Positions 1-8,065 of a DNA stretch of 45,695 nt are shown here, piece after piece. The DNA is from Bacteroidota bacterium. GTDB lineage: Bacteria; Bacteroidota; Bacteroidia; Chitinophagales; Chitinophagaceae. The DNA is taken from positions 1-45,695 of the forward strand of contig JAPLEJ010000029.1 in assembly GCA_026391435.1 (NCBI GenBank), in the 5' to 3' direction. The position numbers were made by a program, and so were the translations under genes. The notes below the pieces were generated by a model. The model made no database searches. It was not told where the DNA came from and saw nothing but the letters and a program-made list of their open reading frames with translations. Each line of letters begins with the position of its first letter. Position 1 is the first letter of the stretch.

Positions 1-627
1 ATCAAATAAAACATTACTGATTTTTGTATCGTGGTGCGTTACTCTTTTTTTAACCTCCTTGTTTTGTATAAATTGATCGTAAGTTTCAACATAATTTTTG
101 TGCGCCAGTAAAAAGTCAATTTCATTCTTACTTGATTGGATACGATTGGCATCTCCATCTTGAAGTGCTTGTGAAAATTGCTGGTATCTTAAATTTAAAT
201 CGTGAAACTGAGGTAAAGTATCCTTTAATTGATTGCAGTCAAAATCCTTTAAAACAAAGGTAAATTTTGCAAATTGTTGGGCTGCTTCTTCTACTTGTTT
301 TTTATTGTCTAAAACGCTCAAGGCATAACCTTTAATTTTATGAAAAGCTCTATAAAACCCACCACCCCACTCTATTAAAGTATTCCCTTGTAAAGTAGGC
401 AATAGATGTATGTATAAATAAGAAGGATTGGTTTGTAGAATATAAGCCCCAATGTTATTGATGTTTTGATCTATGGCCCTAGGAGCCTTAAATACATTGT
501 GATTAATGGATTGAACAATAAATTCTCCTTGGGTTGTATGAACAGAATAAGTTCTATTGATTAACCCTTGTTGAATGGTATCATGATTTATGACATCCCA
601 ACCATATTTTTCAAAAATTTCCTGCAT
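1..627 (-). CDS. APH/NahK-like phosphotransferase (3' end outside window)
   Basis: The first 209 residues of a kinase of the aminoglycoside-phosphotransferase fold are present; the C-terminus lies beyond base 1. The N-terminus MQEIFEKYGW is followed by a nucleotide-binding-type segment (INRTYSVHTTQGEFIVQSIN). The last residues carry the catalytic Brenner motif HHDTKISNVLFD at about 198-209, with the expected H-x-D-x4-N-x3-D spacing. The family phosphorylates small molecules with ATP in the cytoplasm. Close Bacteroidota relatives are often annotated as N-acetylhexosamine 1-kinase-like. The gene is divergent from a glycosylasparaginase with only 82 bases between the starts, which favours a sugar substrate such as GlcNAc over an antibiotic. 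The ATG at 625-627 is the first in frame after the gap. Family is secure; substrate is inference. Confidence 0.8.
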   Translation of the reverse strand, partial: MQEIFEKYGWDVINHDTIQQGLINRTYSVHTTQGEFIVQSINHNVFKAPRAIDQNINNIGAYILQTNPSYLYIHLLPTLQGNTLIEWGGGFYRAFHKIKGYALSVLDNKKQVEEAAQQFAKFTFVLKDFDCNQLKDTLPQFHDLNLRYQQFSQALQDGDANRIQSSKNEIDFLLAHKNYVETYDQFIQNKEVKKRVTHHDTKISNVLFD

Positions 628-709
628 ATGTTAAAGTATTTTAAAAGTACATAAATAACGGCAATCTTTGTATCTTGTTGGCATTATTTAACACATAATA
701 GAGATTAAA

Positions 710-1732
710 ATGGATCGTCGCAAATTTATCAATTTAGGTGGATTAGGAGTTACAAGTTTTACTTTAAGTTCATTTGTTTCTCAACAAAATATCAAAGGGC
801 CTTTAGTCGTTTCAACTTGGGATGCGGGTATTGCTGCGAATGCGGGTGCATGGACTATTTTAGGTGCAGGTGGAAAGGCACTAGATGCTGTTGAAAAAGG
901 AGTCATGGTAACAGAAGACGAAATGAATTGTTGTGTGGGTTTAGGAGCAAATCCTGATCGTGATGGCTTTGTTACTTTAGATGCTTCGATCATGGATCAT
1001 GAATTTAATTGTGGAAGTGTTGCATTTTTAGAACGCATCAAACACCCTATTTCAGTAGCACGAAGAGTAATGGAAAAAACGCCGCATGTGATGTTGGTGG
1101 GTGAAGGCGCTCAACAATTTGCATTGGAACAAGGATTTAAATTAGAATCAGGTGATTTATCTAAAGATGCAAAAAATGCATATAAAAATTGGTTGAAAAA
1201 TTCTGAGTACAAGCCTGTTATTAATATAGAAAGGAAAAATGCAGTCAGTCAATTAGAACAAAGTAAAATGGCGCCACACCGATTAGCTACTGGTGAATGG
1301 AATCACGATACCATTGGAATGATCGCTTTGGATAGTTTTGGAAACTTAAGCGGATCTTGTACCACAAGTGGCGCAGGATTTAAAATGCGTGGTCGCGTTG
1401 GTGATTCTCCTGTTATTGGTGCTGGTTTATATGTTGACAACGAAGTGGGCGCGGTCGTAGCAACAGGACAAGGGGAAGATGTGATTCGTGTCGCTGGATC
1501 AAGCGCGGTAGTTGAGCAAATGAGACAAGGTAAATCACCTACTGAAGCGTGTAAAATTATTGTGGAACGCATTAATCGAATTAAAAAGGAAAAAGCAAAA
1601 GATATTCAGATTTGTTTTATTGCCATTAATAAAAAAGGAGAATTTGGCGCTTACTCTTTACATAAAGGATTTAATTACGCAGTACATAATAAGGAGGGTA
1701 ATAAATTATACGAATCCACCTCATTAGATTAA
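710..1732 (+). CDS. N4-(beta-N-acetylglucosaminyl)-L-asparaginase (glycosylasparaginase)
   Basis: An Ntn-hydrolase that cleaves the GlcNAc-Asn bond of glycoasparagine, releasing aspartate and 1-amino-GlcNAc (which becomes GlcNAc). The 340 residues match the family length. The N-terminus MDRRKFINLGG followed by a hydrophobic stretch is a Tat-like signal, so export to the periplasm is likely. The autocleavage site is visible as WNHDTIG, with D200/T201; T201 becomes the new N-terminal nucleophile. The beta-subunit signature follows (SGSCTTSGAGFKMRGRVGDS, then GAGLYVDNEVGA and ATGQGED). It is followed 24 bases later by cutC and is divergent from a phosphotransferase, suggesting GlcNAc salvage from N-glycans. 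The sequence TATCTTG at 671-677 resembles a -7 box with one base missing. Confidence 0.93.
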   Translation: MDRRKFINLGGLGVTSFTLSSFVSQQNIKGPLVVSTWDAGIAANAGAWTILGAGGKALDAVEKGVMVTEDEMNCCVGLGANPDRDGFVTLDASIMDHEFNCGSVAFLERIKHPISVARRVMEKTPHVMLVGEGAQQFALEQGFKLESGDLSKDAKNAYKNWLKNSEYKPVINIERKNAVSQLEQSKMAPHRLATGEWNHDTIGMIALDSFGNLSGSCTTSGAGFKMRGRVGDSPVIGAGLYVDNEVGAVVATGQGEDVIRVAGSSAVVEQMRQGKSPTEACKIIVERINRIKKEKAKDIQICFIAINKKGEFGAYSLHKGFNYAVHNKEGNKLYESTSLD

Positions 1733-1744
1733 ATCGTATTTGTT

Positions 1745-1752
1745 TATTTTTG
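1745..1752 (+). promoter_or_regulatory. -7 promoter box of cutC
   Basis: TATTTTTG matches the Bacteroidota -7 consensus TAnnTTTG exactly. It ends only four bases before the cutC ATG, which would place transcription start at or next to the start codon. No clear TTG element lies 17-23 bases upstream. Confidence 0.5.
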
Positions 1753-1756
1753 TGCT

Positions 1757-2476
1757 ATGTCAAAAACCTTACTTGAAATTGCTGTTTTTTCTGTTGAATC
1801 TGCGATGTATGCTATTCAAGCTGGAGCGGATCGAATTGAGCTTTGCGAAAATCCAAATGAAGGGGGCACTACCCCATCCTATGGAACTTTGGTTTTGATG
1901 TCTACAAAACAATTGGTTCCCATCTTTCCCATAATTCGACCAAGAGGAGGTGACTTTTTATATACCGATCATGAATTTGACATCATGAAGAAGGATGTAT
2001 TATTAGCAAAAGAATTAGGATTTAAAGGCGTGGTGATTGGTTTGTTAAATGCAGATGGCTCCATAGATAAAATCAGAACCACTGAATTAGTGCAATTGGC
2101 CAAACCCATGCAAGTCACTTTTCATCGAGCCTTTGATCGATGCAATCATCCATTTAACGCATTAGAGGATATCATTGAATCTGGATGTAATCGAATTTTA
2201 ACCAGCGGACAAGTTCCAAATGTGAGTGATGCATTACCCTTGATTAAGGACTTGGTAGATAAAGCCAATGGTCGAATTATAATTATGCCTGGCAGTGGAG
2301 TTCGATCTAATAATATAAAACAAATTATAGAAACTACAGGGGTGGTTGAAATACATAGTTCGGCACGAAAAAATTTTCCTTCCAATATGCATTACAATGT
2401 TTGGTCGATGAATGAAAATTTACAATACATTGGAGTAGATCAAGAAGAAATATCTAAAATGTTGTCAATCATTTAA
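1757..2476 (+). CDS. cutC: CutC family protein
   Basis: A 239-residue TIM-barrel protein of the CutC family, historically called copper homeostasis protein. The signature is visible: LLEIAVFSVESAMYAIQAGA then DRIELCENPNEGGTTPS, IRPRGGDF, VTFHRAFD, and the terminal-barrel motif IIIMPGSGVRSNNI with EIHSSAR. There is no signal peptide, so it is cytoplasmic. The biochemical role is poorly defined in bacteria. The position 24 bases after a glycosylasparaginase suggests a carbohydrate or amino-acid role as readily as copper binding; this is inference. The ATG is fixed by a perfect -7 box just upstream. It converges on serA with 21 bases between stops. Confidence 0.9.
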   Translation: MSKTLLEIAVFSVESAMYAIQAGADRIELCENPNEGGTTPSYGTLVLMSTKQLVPIFPIIRPRGGDFLYTDHEFDIMKKDVLLAKELGFKGVVIGLLNADGSIDKIRTTELVQLAKPMQVTFHRAFDRCNHPFNALEDIIESGCNRILTSGQVPNVSDALPLIKDLVDKANGRIIIMPGSGVRSNNIKQIIETTGVVEIHSSARKNFPSNMHYNVWSMNENLQYIGVDQEEISKMLSII

Positions 2477-2497
2477 AATACGGCAATCAAGTTGTGT

Positions 2498-3736
2498 TTA
2501 ATACAACATACGTGCGCGAATGGTATGTTTTACTTCCTTCAATAAATCAATTGCTTTTTTTGACAACTTAGAATCAACATCTAAAACAACATATCCGATT
2601 TCTTCATTTGTTTTTAAATATTGTCCTACGATATTGATTTTATTTTTTGACATCACCGTATTAATAGCACTCAACACACCTGGTACATTATTGTGAATAT
2701 GTAAAATTCGATGTGCCCCATCTACAGGAGGTAAGCTAATTGAAGGAATGGTATGAGATCCATTAGAAACACCTCTTTCTAAATATTGATATAATTTGAT
2801 ACTTACATCTTCACCAATATTTTCTTGTGCTTCCTCGGTACTTCCACCAATATGAGGTGTTAAAAGAACATTAGATAATCCTTGTAAAGGTGTTGTAAAT
2901 TGATCACCATTTTTTTCAGGTTCAATAGGATACACATCAATAGCAGCACCTGCTAAGGCTTTACTTTTAATAGCTTTGGTTAATGCTTCTAAATCAACTA
3001 CTTCACCCCTAGCATAATTTATTAGTATGGCGCCTTGTTTAAATTGCTTTATCAGTTCGGCGCTAATTAAATTTTTTGTTTGACTTGTTTCTGGGACATG
3101 CACCGAAATAATATCACTACTATTTACTAAATCCTTTAAAGATTTTACGGCTTGTGCATTGCCTAGAGGAAGTTTGGTTTCAACATCGTAAAATTTTACT
3201 TTCATTCCCATCGCTTCTGCCATGATACTGGTTTGTGTACCAATATTACCATATCCAATTAAACCCATTGTTTTTCCTCTTAATTCATAACTTCCTTTGG
3301 CATCCTTATTCCAAATACCTTGATGGGCTGCCGTATTTTTATCTATGATTTTACGAATCAACATAATCGAAGCTCCTATTACTAGTTCGGCTACACTTCT
3401 CGTGTTGCTATAAGGTGCATTAAATACAGCGACTCCTTTTTGCTTGCATGCTTTTAAATCAACTTGATTGATACCAATACAAAAACAGCCAATGGCTTGT
3501 AATTTTTTTGCACTGTCTAAAACCTTTTTGGAAATAAAAGTTTTAGATCGAATTCCTAAAATATGAACATCCTTTATCGCTTTGATGAGTTCCTCCTCGC
3601 TTAAAGCCCCAGAAAGTTTTTTGACATCCGTATACCCTTGGTCTTTAAAATATTGAACGGCTTTATCGCTAATATTTTCTAAAAATAAAACCTTGATTTT
3701 GGCTTTGGGGTAACTGGTTGTATCAATGGTACTCAT
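2498..3736 (-). CDS. serA: D-3-phosphoglycerate dehydrogenase
   Basis: Oxidises 3-phosphoglycerate to 3-phosphohydroxypyruvate with NAD+, the first step of serine synthesis. The 412 residues align along their length with the E. coli-type SerA. Visible are AIGCFCIGINQVDL, FNAPYSNTRSVAELVIG, the Rossmann motif GLIGYGNIGTQ, the catalytic region LINYARGEVVD and the active-site histidine in LTPHIGGSTEEAQENIG. A C-terminal ACT domain begins near residue 340 (HNNVPGVLSAIN) and ends TIRARMLY, as in E. coli, so allosteric serine inhibition is plausible. The start is supported by a TAACTTTG box four bases upstream. No other serine gene is adjacent. Confidence 0.96.
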   Translation of the reverse strand: MSTIDTTSYPKAKIKVLFLENISDKAVQYFKDQGYTDVKKLSGALSEEELIKAIKDVHILGIRSKTFISKKVLDSAKKLQAIGCFCIGINQVDLKACKQKGVAVFNAPYSNTRSVAELVIGASIMLIRKIIDKNTAAHQGIWNKDAKGSYELRGKTMGLIGYGNIGTQTSIMAEAMGMKVKFYDVETKLPLGNAQAVKSLKDLVNSSDIISVHVPETSQTKNLISAELIKQFKQGAILINYARGEVVDLEALTKAIKSKALAGAAIDVYPIEPEKNGDQFTTPLQGLSNVLLTPHIGGSTEEAQENIGEDVSIKLYQYLERGVSNGSHTIPSISLPPVDGAHRILHIHNNVPGVLSAINTVMSKNKINIVGQYLKTNEEIGYVVLDVDSKLSKKAIDLLKEVKHTIRARMLY

Positions 3737-3740
3737 ATGG

Positions 3741-3748
3741 CAAAGTTA
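3741..3748 (-). promoter_or_regulatory. -7 promoter box of serA
   Basis: On the minus strand this reads TAACTTTG, an exact TAnnTTTG match. It is separated from the serA ATG by four bases (CCAT), the same geometry as at cutC, predicting a leaderless or nearly leaderless mRNA. Confidence 0.5.
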
Positions 3749-3847
3749 AAAAAAATAACTGTTTCGTATTCATTAACAATAAATTAAGTGATTCAAGCGT
3801 TAATTAGTTGATATTTAAACCTTGGTACCTTTTATAAAAACTAACAG

Positions 3848-5062
3848 ATGATTGTGAGATTTTCGCTGATTTTAGCCCTATTCCTTTTTAATTGCTCCTG
3901 TGGTACCAGTCAAGGGCCCAATCAAATTGGTTATATCCCTTTTGCTTATCAACCCTTAAAATTAGAGGACAAGGACAGATTCATGGCCGAAGTCAAAGCT
4001 AAATATGAGAGTTTACTTGGAAACAAGGGTTTTAGTGGTCAAATTTTAGTGGCTAAAAATGGTCAAATTGTATTTGAAGATTATAAAGGCTTTTCCAACT
4101 ATAGCAATAAAACTTTAATACAGCCGGAGACCCCTATTCATTTAGCTTCTATTTCCAAAACTTTTACAGCCATGGCCGCTTTAAAATTATGGGAACAGGA
4201 TAAATTGGATTTAAAAGCACCCGTTACAAAATACTTAAACACATTTCCTTATTCTGAAGTGACAATTGAACAATTACTATCCCATCGTAGTGGACTAGCC
4301 GATTATACGTACTTCATGGAGACAAAAAAATACGCATCTGTTAAAGTAAAAAATAAAAGAGGCCGATGGGTAAAACAACTCAGATTAATTAAAAATGAAG
4401 TTCCTTTCAAAGTAGGCTTATATAATAATCAGGATGTTTTCGATTTTATGGTGTCTCGAAAGCCTTTACCACAAGCAAGTCCAGACAAAGTGTTTAAATA
4501 CTGCAATACTAATTATGTGTTGTTGGCTTTGATCATTGAAAAAATTACGGGCAAAGATTTTCCAACTTATATGAAGGAAAATATTTTCAAACCATTAAAA
4601 ATGGATAACACATTTATTTTTGATGCTAAATTAATTGATCAATATACACCTTCCTATAATGCTCGAATGGTACCTTATGCAATTGAGAAATACGATTGTG
4701 TCTATGGTGATAAAAATGTGTACAGTACGGCAAGAGATATGTTTTTATGGGATAAGGCATTAACTGAAGGAAAATATTTAAAATTAGCAACATTGAATAT
4801 GGCTTATGAGCCTCAAAGCCCCACCAATAAGTACTATCATAATTATGGCCTAGGATGGCGCATTTTGGCAAAGCCCAATGAAGAAAAATTAATTTATCAT
4901 AATGGTTGGTGGCATGGTAATAATACCGTTTTTACAAGGCTGATTAAGGAATCGGCTACGATTATCATATTGGGTAACCGTTATAATAGATCAATCTATA
5001 AAGGCAAGCTATTAGCTTCTATTTTTACAGGTAAGGAAGACACCACCAGTTTAGTAGAGTAA
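3848..5062 (+). CDS. Secreted serine hydrolase, beta-lactamase/PBP4* fold
   Basis: A 404-residue serine hydrolase of the class C beta-lactamase-related family. The N-terminus is a hydrophobic signal (about 1-17) with cysteines at 16 and 18, so it may be a lipoprotein, though the lipobox is not canonical. The catalytic motifs are S101-I-S-K104 (SxxK) and Y218-C-N220 (Y-x-N), plus a late HNG (YHNGWWHGNNT) in place of KTG. Family members hydrolyse esters, amides or D-amino-acid peptides and most are not resistance enzymes. The substrate cannot be read from the sequence. It stands alone between serA (divergent) and the pyrophosphatase. A weak box TACCTTTT lies at 3827-3834. Confidence 0.87.
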   Translation: MIVRFSLILALFLFNCSCGTSQGPNQIGYIPFAYQPLKLEDKDRFMAEVKAKYESLLGNKGFSGQILVAKNGQIVFEDYKGFSNYSNKTLIQPETPIHLASISKTFTAMAALKLWEQDKLDLKAPVTKYLNTFPYSEVTIEQLLSHRSGLADYTYFMETKKYASVKVKNKRGRWVKQLRLIKNEVPFKVGLYNNQDVFDFMVSRKPLPQASPDKVFKYCNTNYVLLALIIEKITGKDFPTYMKENIFKPLKMDNTFIFDAKLIDQYTPSYNARMVPYAIEKYDCVYGDKNVYSTARDMFLWDKALTEGKYLKLATLNMAYEPQSPTNKYYHNYGLGWRILAKPNEEKLIYHNGWWHGNNTVFTRLIKESATIIILGNRYNRSIYKGKLLASIFTGKEDTTSLVE

Positions 5063-5098
5063 ACTTGTATTTTTTGCCTTTTTTTGAATTTTCTGCCC

Positions 5099-5106
5099 TA
5101 TTTTTG
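5099..5106 (+). promoter_or_regulatory. Promoter of the membrane pyrophosphatase
   Basis: TATTTTTG is an exact -7 consensus match, with TTG at 5074-5076 separated by 22 bases, within the TTG-N17-23-TAnnTTTG spacing described for Flavobacterium. Its position rules out translation starting upstream of it, which fixes the hppA start at the ATG at 5144 and gives a 37-base leader. Confidence 0.6.
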
Positions 5107-5143
5107 CATCCCCTTAATTTTAACTATAGAATATCAATTTCTT

Positions 5144-7558
5144 ATGAAAGAATGTATGAATGATTGTTTGTTTTACGCTGTACCTGCAATGGGTATAGTT
5201 GGTTTATTGTATACCCTATTGAAATTCAATTGGGTATCTAAACAAGATGCCGGTAACGACCGTATGAAAGAAATCAGCACTTATATCGCTGAAGGTGCCA
5301 TGGCTTTCTTAAAAGCTGAGTGGAAAATCCTTGGATATTTTGTGGTGATCGTTGCCTTATTATTAGGTTTTATGGCTACTAAAAACGCTGAAAGTCACTG
5401 GAGCATTGCTGTTTCATTTGTGATTGGAGCTGTCTTTAGTGCCACTGCAGGATATATTGGAATGAAAGTGGCTACAAAAGCCAATGTGAGAACTGCACAA
5501 GCAGCTAAAACAAGCCTTTCAAAAGCACTAAAAGTATCATTTACCGGCGGATCCGTAATGGGTCTAGGGGTATCTGGTTTAGCAGTATTAGGTTTAGGAG
5601 GTTTGTTCATCCTTTTGAAACATCTTTTTTATGTTAATGGAGATCCTTCTGAAATGCTACGCACTATCGAAGTATTAACAGGTTTCTCATTAGGAGCTGA
5701 ATCTATTGCTTTATTTGCACGTGTTGGTGGCGGTATATATACCAAAGCTGCCGATGTAGGTGCTGATTTAGTAGGTAAAGTAGAAGCGGGTATCCCAGAA
5801 GATGATCCTCGTAATCCAGCAACGATTGCAGACAATGTGGGTGACAATGTGGGTGATGTTGCAGGAATGGGTGCTGATTTATTTGGTTCTTATGTTGCCA
5901 CTGTATTAGCTACAATGGTTTTAGGACAGGAAGTGACTGCAGTAGGTGGTGGTAGATTAGTGGATGCCTTTGGTGGCTTATCTCCTATCTTATTACCAAT
6001 GATGATTGCAGGTGTAGGTATCTTAATTTCTATTATTGGTACTTTATTTGTTAGAATAAGTGAAAACGCAGGTTTAAATACTGCAACGGTTCAAAAAGCA
6101 TTGAACATGGGCAACTATGGTTCTATGATATTAACTGCCGTTGCTTGTTATTTTTTAGTAATGAATATTCTTCCAGAAGCAATGTCATTACGCGGTATTG
6201 AATTTACAAGAAATGGTGTAATAGGTGCAATAGCTGTTGGATTAATAGTAGGTACTTTAATGAGTATCATTACTGAATATTATACAGCGATGGGTAAGCG
6301 CCCTGTAATGAGTATTATCAAACAATCTAGTACTGGACATGCGACCAATATTATTGGTGGGTTAGCAATTGGTATGGAATCTACTTTTATGCCGATTATT
6401 GTTTTAGCTTCTGGAATTTTTGGTGCATCTTACTGCGCAGGTTTGTATGGTGTTGCAATAGCAGCTGCCGGTATGATGGCTACCACTGCAATGCAATTAG
6501 CTATTGATGCATTTGGCCCTATTGCAGATAATGCAGGGGGTATTGCTGAGATGAGTGAATTACCTGCTGAAGTGCGTGAAAAAACAGATATTTTAGATGC
6601 TGTAGGAAATACAACAGCAGCTAGTGGTAAAGGTTTTGCCATTGCTTCTGCAGCTTTGACTTCATTAGCATTATTTGCAGCATTCGTTGGAGTGGCCATG
6701 CCAAATAACCAACATATTGATATTTACAAAGCAGACGTTTTAGCTGCTTTATTTGTAGGTGGTATGATTCCATTTATCTTTTCTTCATTAGCGATTCGTG
6801 CTGTAGGAGAAGCTGCGATGGCGATGGTGGAGGAAGTTCGTCGTCAATTCCGTACCATTCCAGGTATTATGGAAGGTACAGGTAAACCAGAATATGAAAA
6901 ATGTGTTGCCATTAGTACTGAAGCTTCATTAAAGAAAATGATGTTGCCAGGTGCAATTACGATTATCTCTCCTATTTTAATTGGGTTCACTTTAGGTCCA
7001 GAAGCATTAGGTGGATTTTTAGCCGGTGCAACGGTAAGTGGTGTACTCATGGGTATTTTCCAAAACAATGCAGGTGGTGCTTGGGATAATGCTAAAAAAT
7101 CATTTGAAAAAGGAGTAGAAATTAATGGTGAGATGTTCTATAAAAAATCTGAACCACATAAAGCTTCTGTAACAGGTGATACTGTGGGTGATCCATTTAA
7201 AGATACTTCAGGTCCATCGATGAATATCTTGATTAAATTGATGTCCATTGTTTCATTAGTAATTGCTCCTTCTTTAGCACAATTACATAAAACAGAGGTT
7301 CCTGTTACAGTAAAATCACAAACGATTGAATTATCTGTTATCAATACTGATACAGCTAGGGACGCAAAACTTATATCAGATACTGCTACAACAGTCACTG
7401 TTACTGCAAATAGTAAAACTTTAGTACAAGCTTTACAAGAAGCTCATTTAGCCCCTACTGATCATGTTAAAATCATGATCAAAAATGGCAAAATATCTGT
7501 AAATGGTATTGCTTTAACAGACGAACAAAATGCAAAATTTGCTACCTATATCAAATAG
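5144..7558 (+). CDS. hppA: Ion-pumping membrane pyrophosphatase (K+-dependent type) with C-terminal extension
   Basis: Couples pyrophosphate hydrolysis to H+ and/or Na+ transport across the inner membrane. With the ATG at 5144 the protein is 804 residues; an in-frame TTG at 5084 is upstream of the promoter and is rejected. It has many membrane segments. The substrate site is [19 protein letters not shown] at about 220-238. The subfamily-diagnostic stretch [10 protein letters not shown] at about 488-497 has Ala where K+-independent enzymes have Lys, so it should be K+-dependent; such enzymes include Na+ and Na+/H+ pumps. The core ends near residue 715, after a last membrane segment ([14 protein letters not shown]). 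An extra hydrophilic tail of about 90 residues follows, ending [19 protein letters not shown]. By family topology this tail should be periplasmic. A strong terminator follows. Confidence 0.95.
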   Translation: MKECMNDCLFYAVPAMGIVGLLYTLLKFNWVSKQDAGNDRMKEISTYIAEGAMAFLKAEWKILGYFVVIVALLLGFMATKNAESHWSIAVSFVIGAVFSATAGYIGMKVATKANVRTAQAAKTSLSKALKVSFTGGSVMGLGVSGLAVLGLGGLFILLKHLFYVNGDPSEMLRTIEVLTGFSLGAESIALFARVGGGIYTKAADVGADLVGKVEAGIPEDDPRNPATIADNVGDNVGDVAGMGADLFGSYVATVLATMVLGQEVTAVGGGRLVDAFGGLSPILLPMMIAGVGILISIIGTLFVRISENAGLNTATVQKALNMGNYGSMILTAVACYFLVMNILPEAMSLRGIEFTRNGVIGAIAVGLIVGTLMSIITEYYTAMGKRPVMSIIKQSSTGHATNIIGGLAIGMESTFMPIIVLASGIFGASYCAGLYGVAIAAAGMMATTAMQLAIDAFGPIADNAGGIAEMSELPAEVREKTDILDAVGNTTAASGKGFAIASAALTSLALFAAFVGVAMPNNQHIDIYKADVLAALFVGGMIPFIFSSLAIRAVGEAAMAMVEEVRRQFRTIPGIMEGTGKPEYEKCVAISTEASLKKMMLPGAITIISPILIGFTLGPEALGGFLAGATVSGVLMGIFQNNAGGAWDNAKKSFEKGVEINGEMFYKKSEPHKASVTGDTVGDPFKDTSGPSMNILIKLMSIVSLVIAPSLAQLHKTEVPVTVKSQTIELSVINTDTARDAKLISDTATTVTVTANSKTLVQALQEAHLAPTDHVKIMIKNGKISVNGIALTDEQNAKFATYIK

Positions 7559-7590
7559 GATCTAGCTATATTTTAATAGTTTTTTAACTT

Positions 7591-7625
7591 AAATCCACTC
7601 GAAATTTCGGGTGGATTTTTTGTTT
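7591..7625 (+). terminator. Rho-independent terminator after hppA
   Basis: AAATCCACTCGAAA pairs with TTTCGGGTGGATTT (one mismatch) to form a long hairpin, directly followed by a T-rich run. It ends the pyrophosphatase transcript and separates it from the blaI-like gene. Confidence 0.85.
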
Positions 7626-7638
7626 GTTCCCTATTTTT

Positions 7639-7665
7639 CGTAGATTGAGTACGAATCCAATCGTA
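7639..7665 (+). promoter_or_regulatory. Candidate autoregulatory operator of the BlaI-like repressor
   Basis: Three alternating half-sites, CGTA (7639-7642), TACGA (7650-7654) and TCGTA (7661-7665), form two overlapping inverted repeats between a -7-like box (TATTTTTC, 7632-7639) and the start codon at 7671. BlaI/MecI dimers bind short inverted repeats at their own promoters, so this is the natural operator candidate. The assignment is inference. Confidence 0.45.
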
Positions 7666-7670
7666 ATATT

Positions 7671-8048
7671 ATGAGCAAAGTATTTAAACCTACAGAAAGT
7701 GAGTTAGAAATTTTAAGTATTCTATGGGACAAACAAACAGCAACAGTTCGTGAAGTTCATGAAATTGTTCAAAAAACAAAGGATGTAGGATACACTACTA
7801 CTTTAAAATTAATGCAAATTATGAACGAGAAAGGATTAGTGACCCGTAATGTATTATCTAAAACACATATATACACACCTACCCTTCAGCGTGAAATTGC
7901 ACAGGAACAATATGTCAATAAAATTATTCAAACTTTATTTAGTGGGAGTACATCACAATTAGTGTTGCAAGCTTTAGGTAAACATAACCCGACCACTAGC
8001 GACTTAGATGAAATAAAAAATATGATTAACGCTTTACAAAATAAGTAA
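7671..8048 (+). CDS. BlaI/MecI/CopY family transcriptional repressor
   Basis: A 125-residue winged-helix repressor (KPTESELEILSILWDKQTAT, VGYTTTLKLMQIMNEKGLV). The N-terminal wHTH covers about 1-75. The C-terminal helical half serves dimerisation and, in the family, is the site cleaved by the partner protease. The partner is present: a BlaR1-like M56 peptidase starts 17 bases downstream, so the two form an operon. A set of inverted half-sites just upstream of the start suggests autorepression. Most Bacteroidota pairs of this kind are not linked to beta-lactamases. None is adjacent here, although a serine hydrolase of the related fold lies about 2.6 kb upstream across a terminator. Confidence 0.92.
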   Translation: MSKVFKPTESELEILSILWDKQTATVREVHEIVQKTKDVGYTTTLKLMQIMNEKGLVTRNVLSKTHIYTPTLQREIAQEQYVNKIIQTLFSGSTSQLVLQALGKHNPTTSDLDEIKNMINALQNK

Positions 8049-8065
8049 CGATATCCTTTTTACAA

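Noticed and set aside
1..627. Aminoglycoside resistance gene
   Set aside because: Only the general kinase fold is visible; the glycosylasparaginase neighbour points to a sugar substrate.
2491..2507. GTTGT...ACAAC inverted repeat at the cutC/serA junction as a terminator
   Set aside because: The stem has only five pairs and no T-run follows in either direction.
5084..5143. Upstream TTG start for the pyrophosphatase
   Set aside because: It lies upstream of an exact -7 promoter box at 5099-5106, so the RNA cannot include it; the ATG at 5144 fits.
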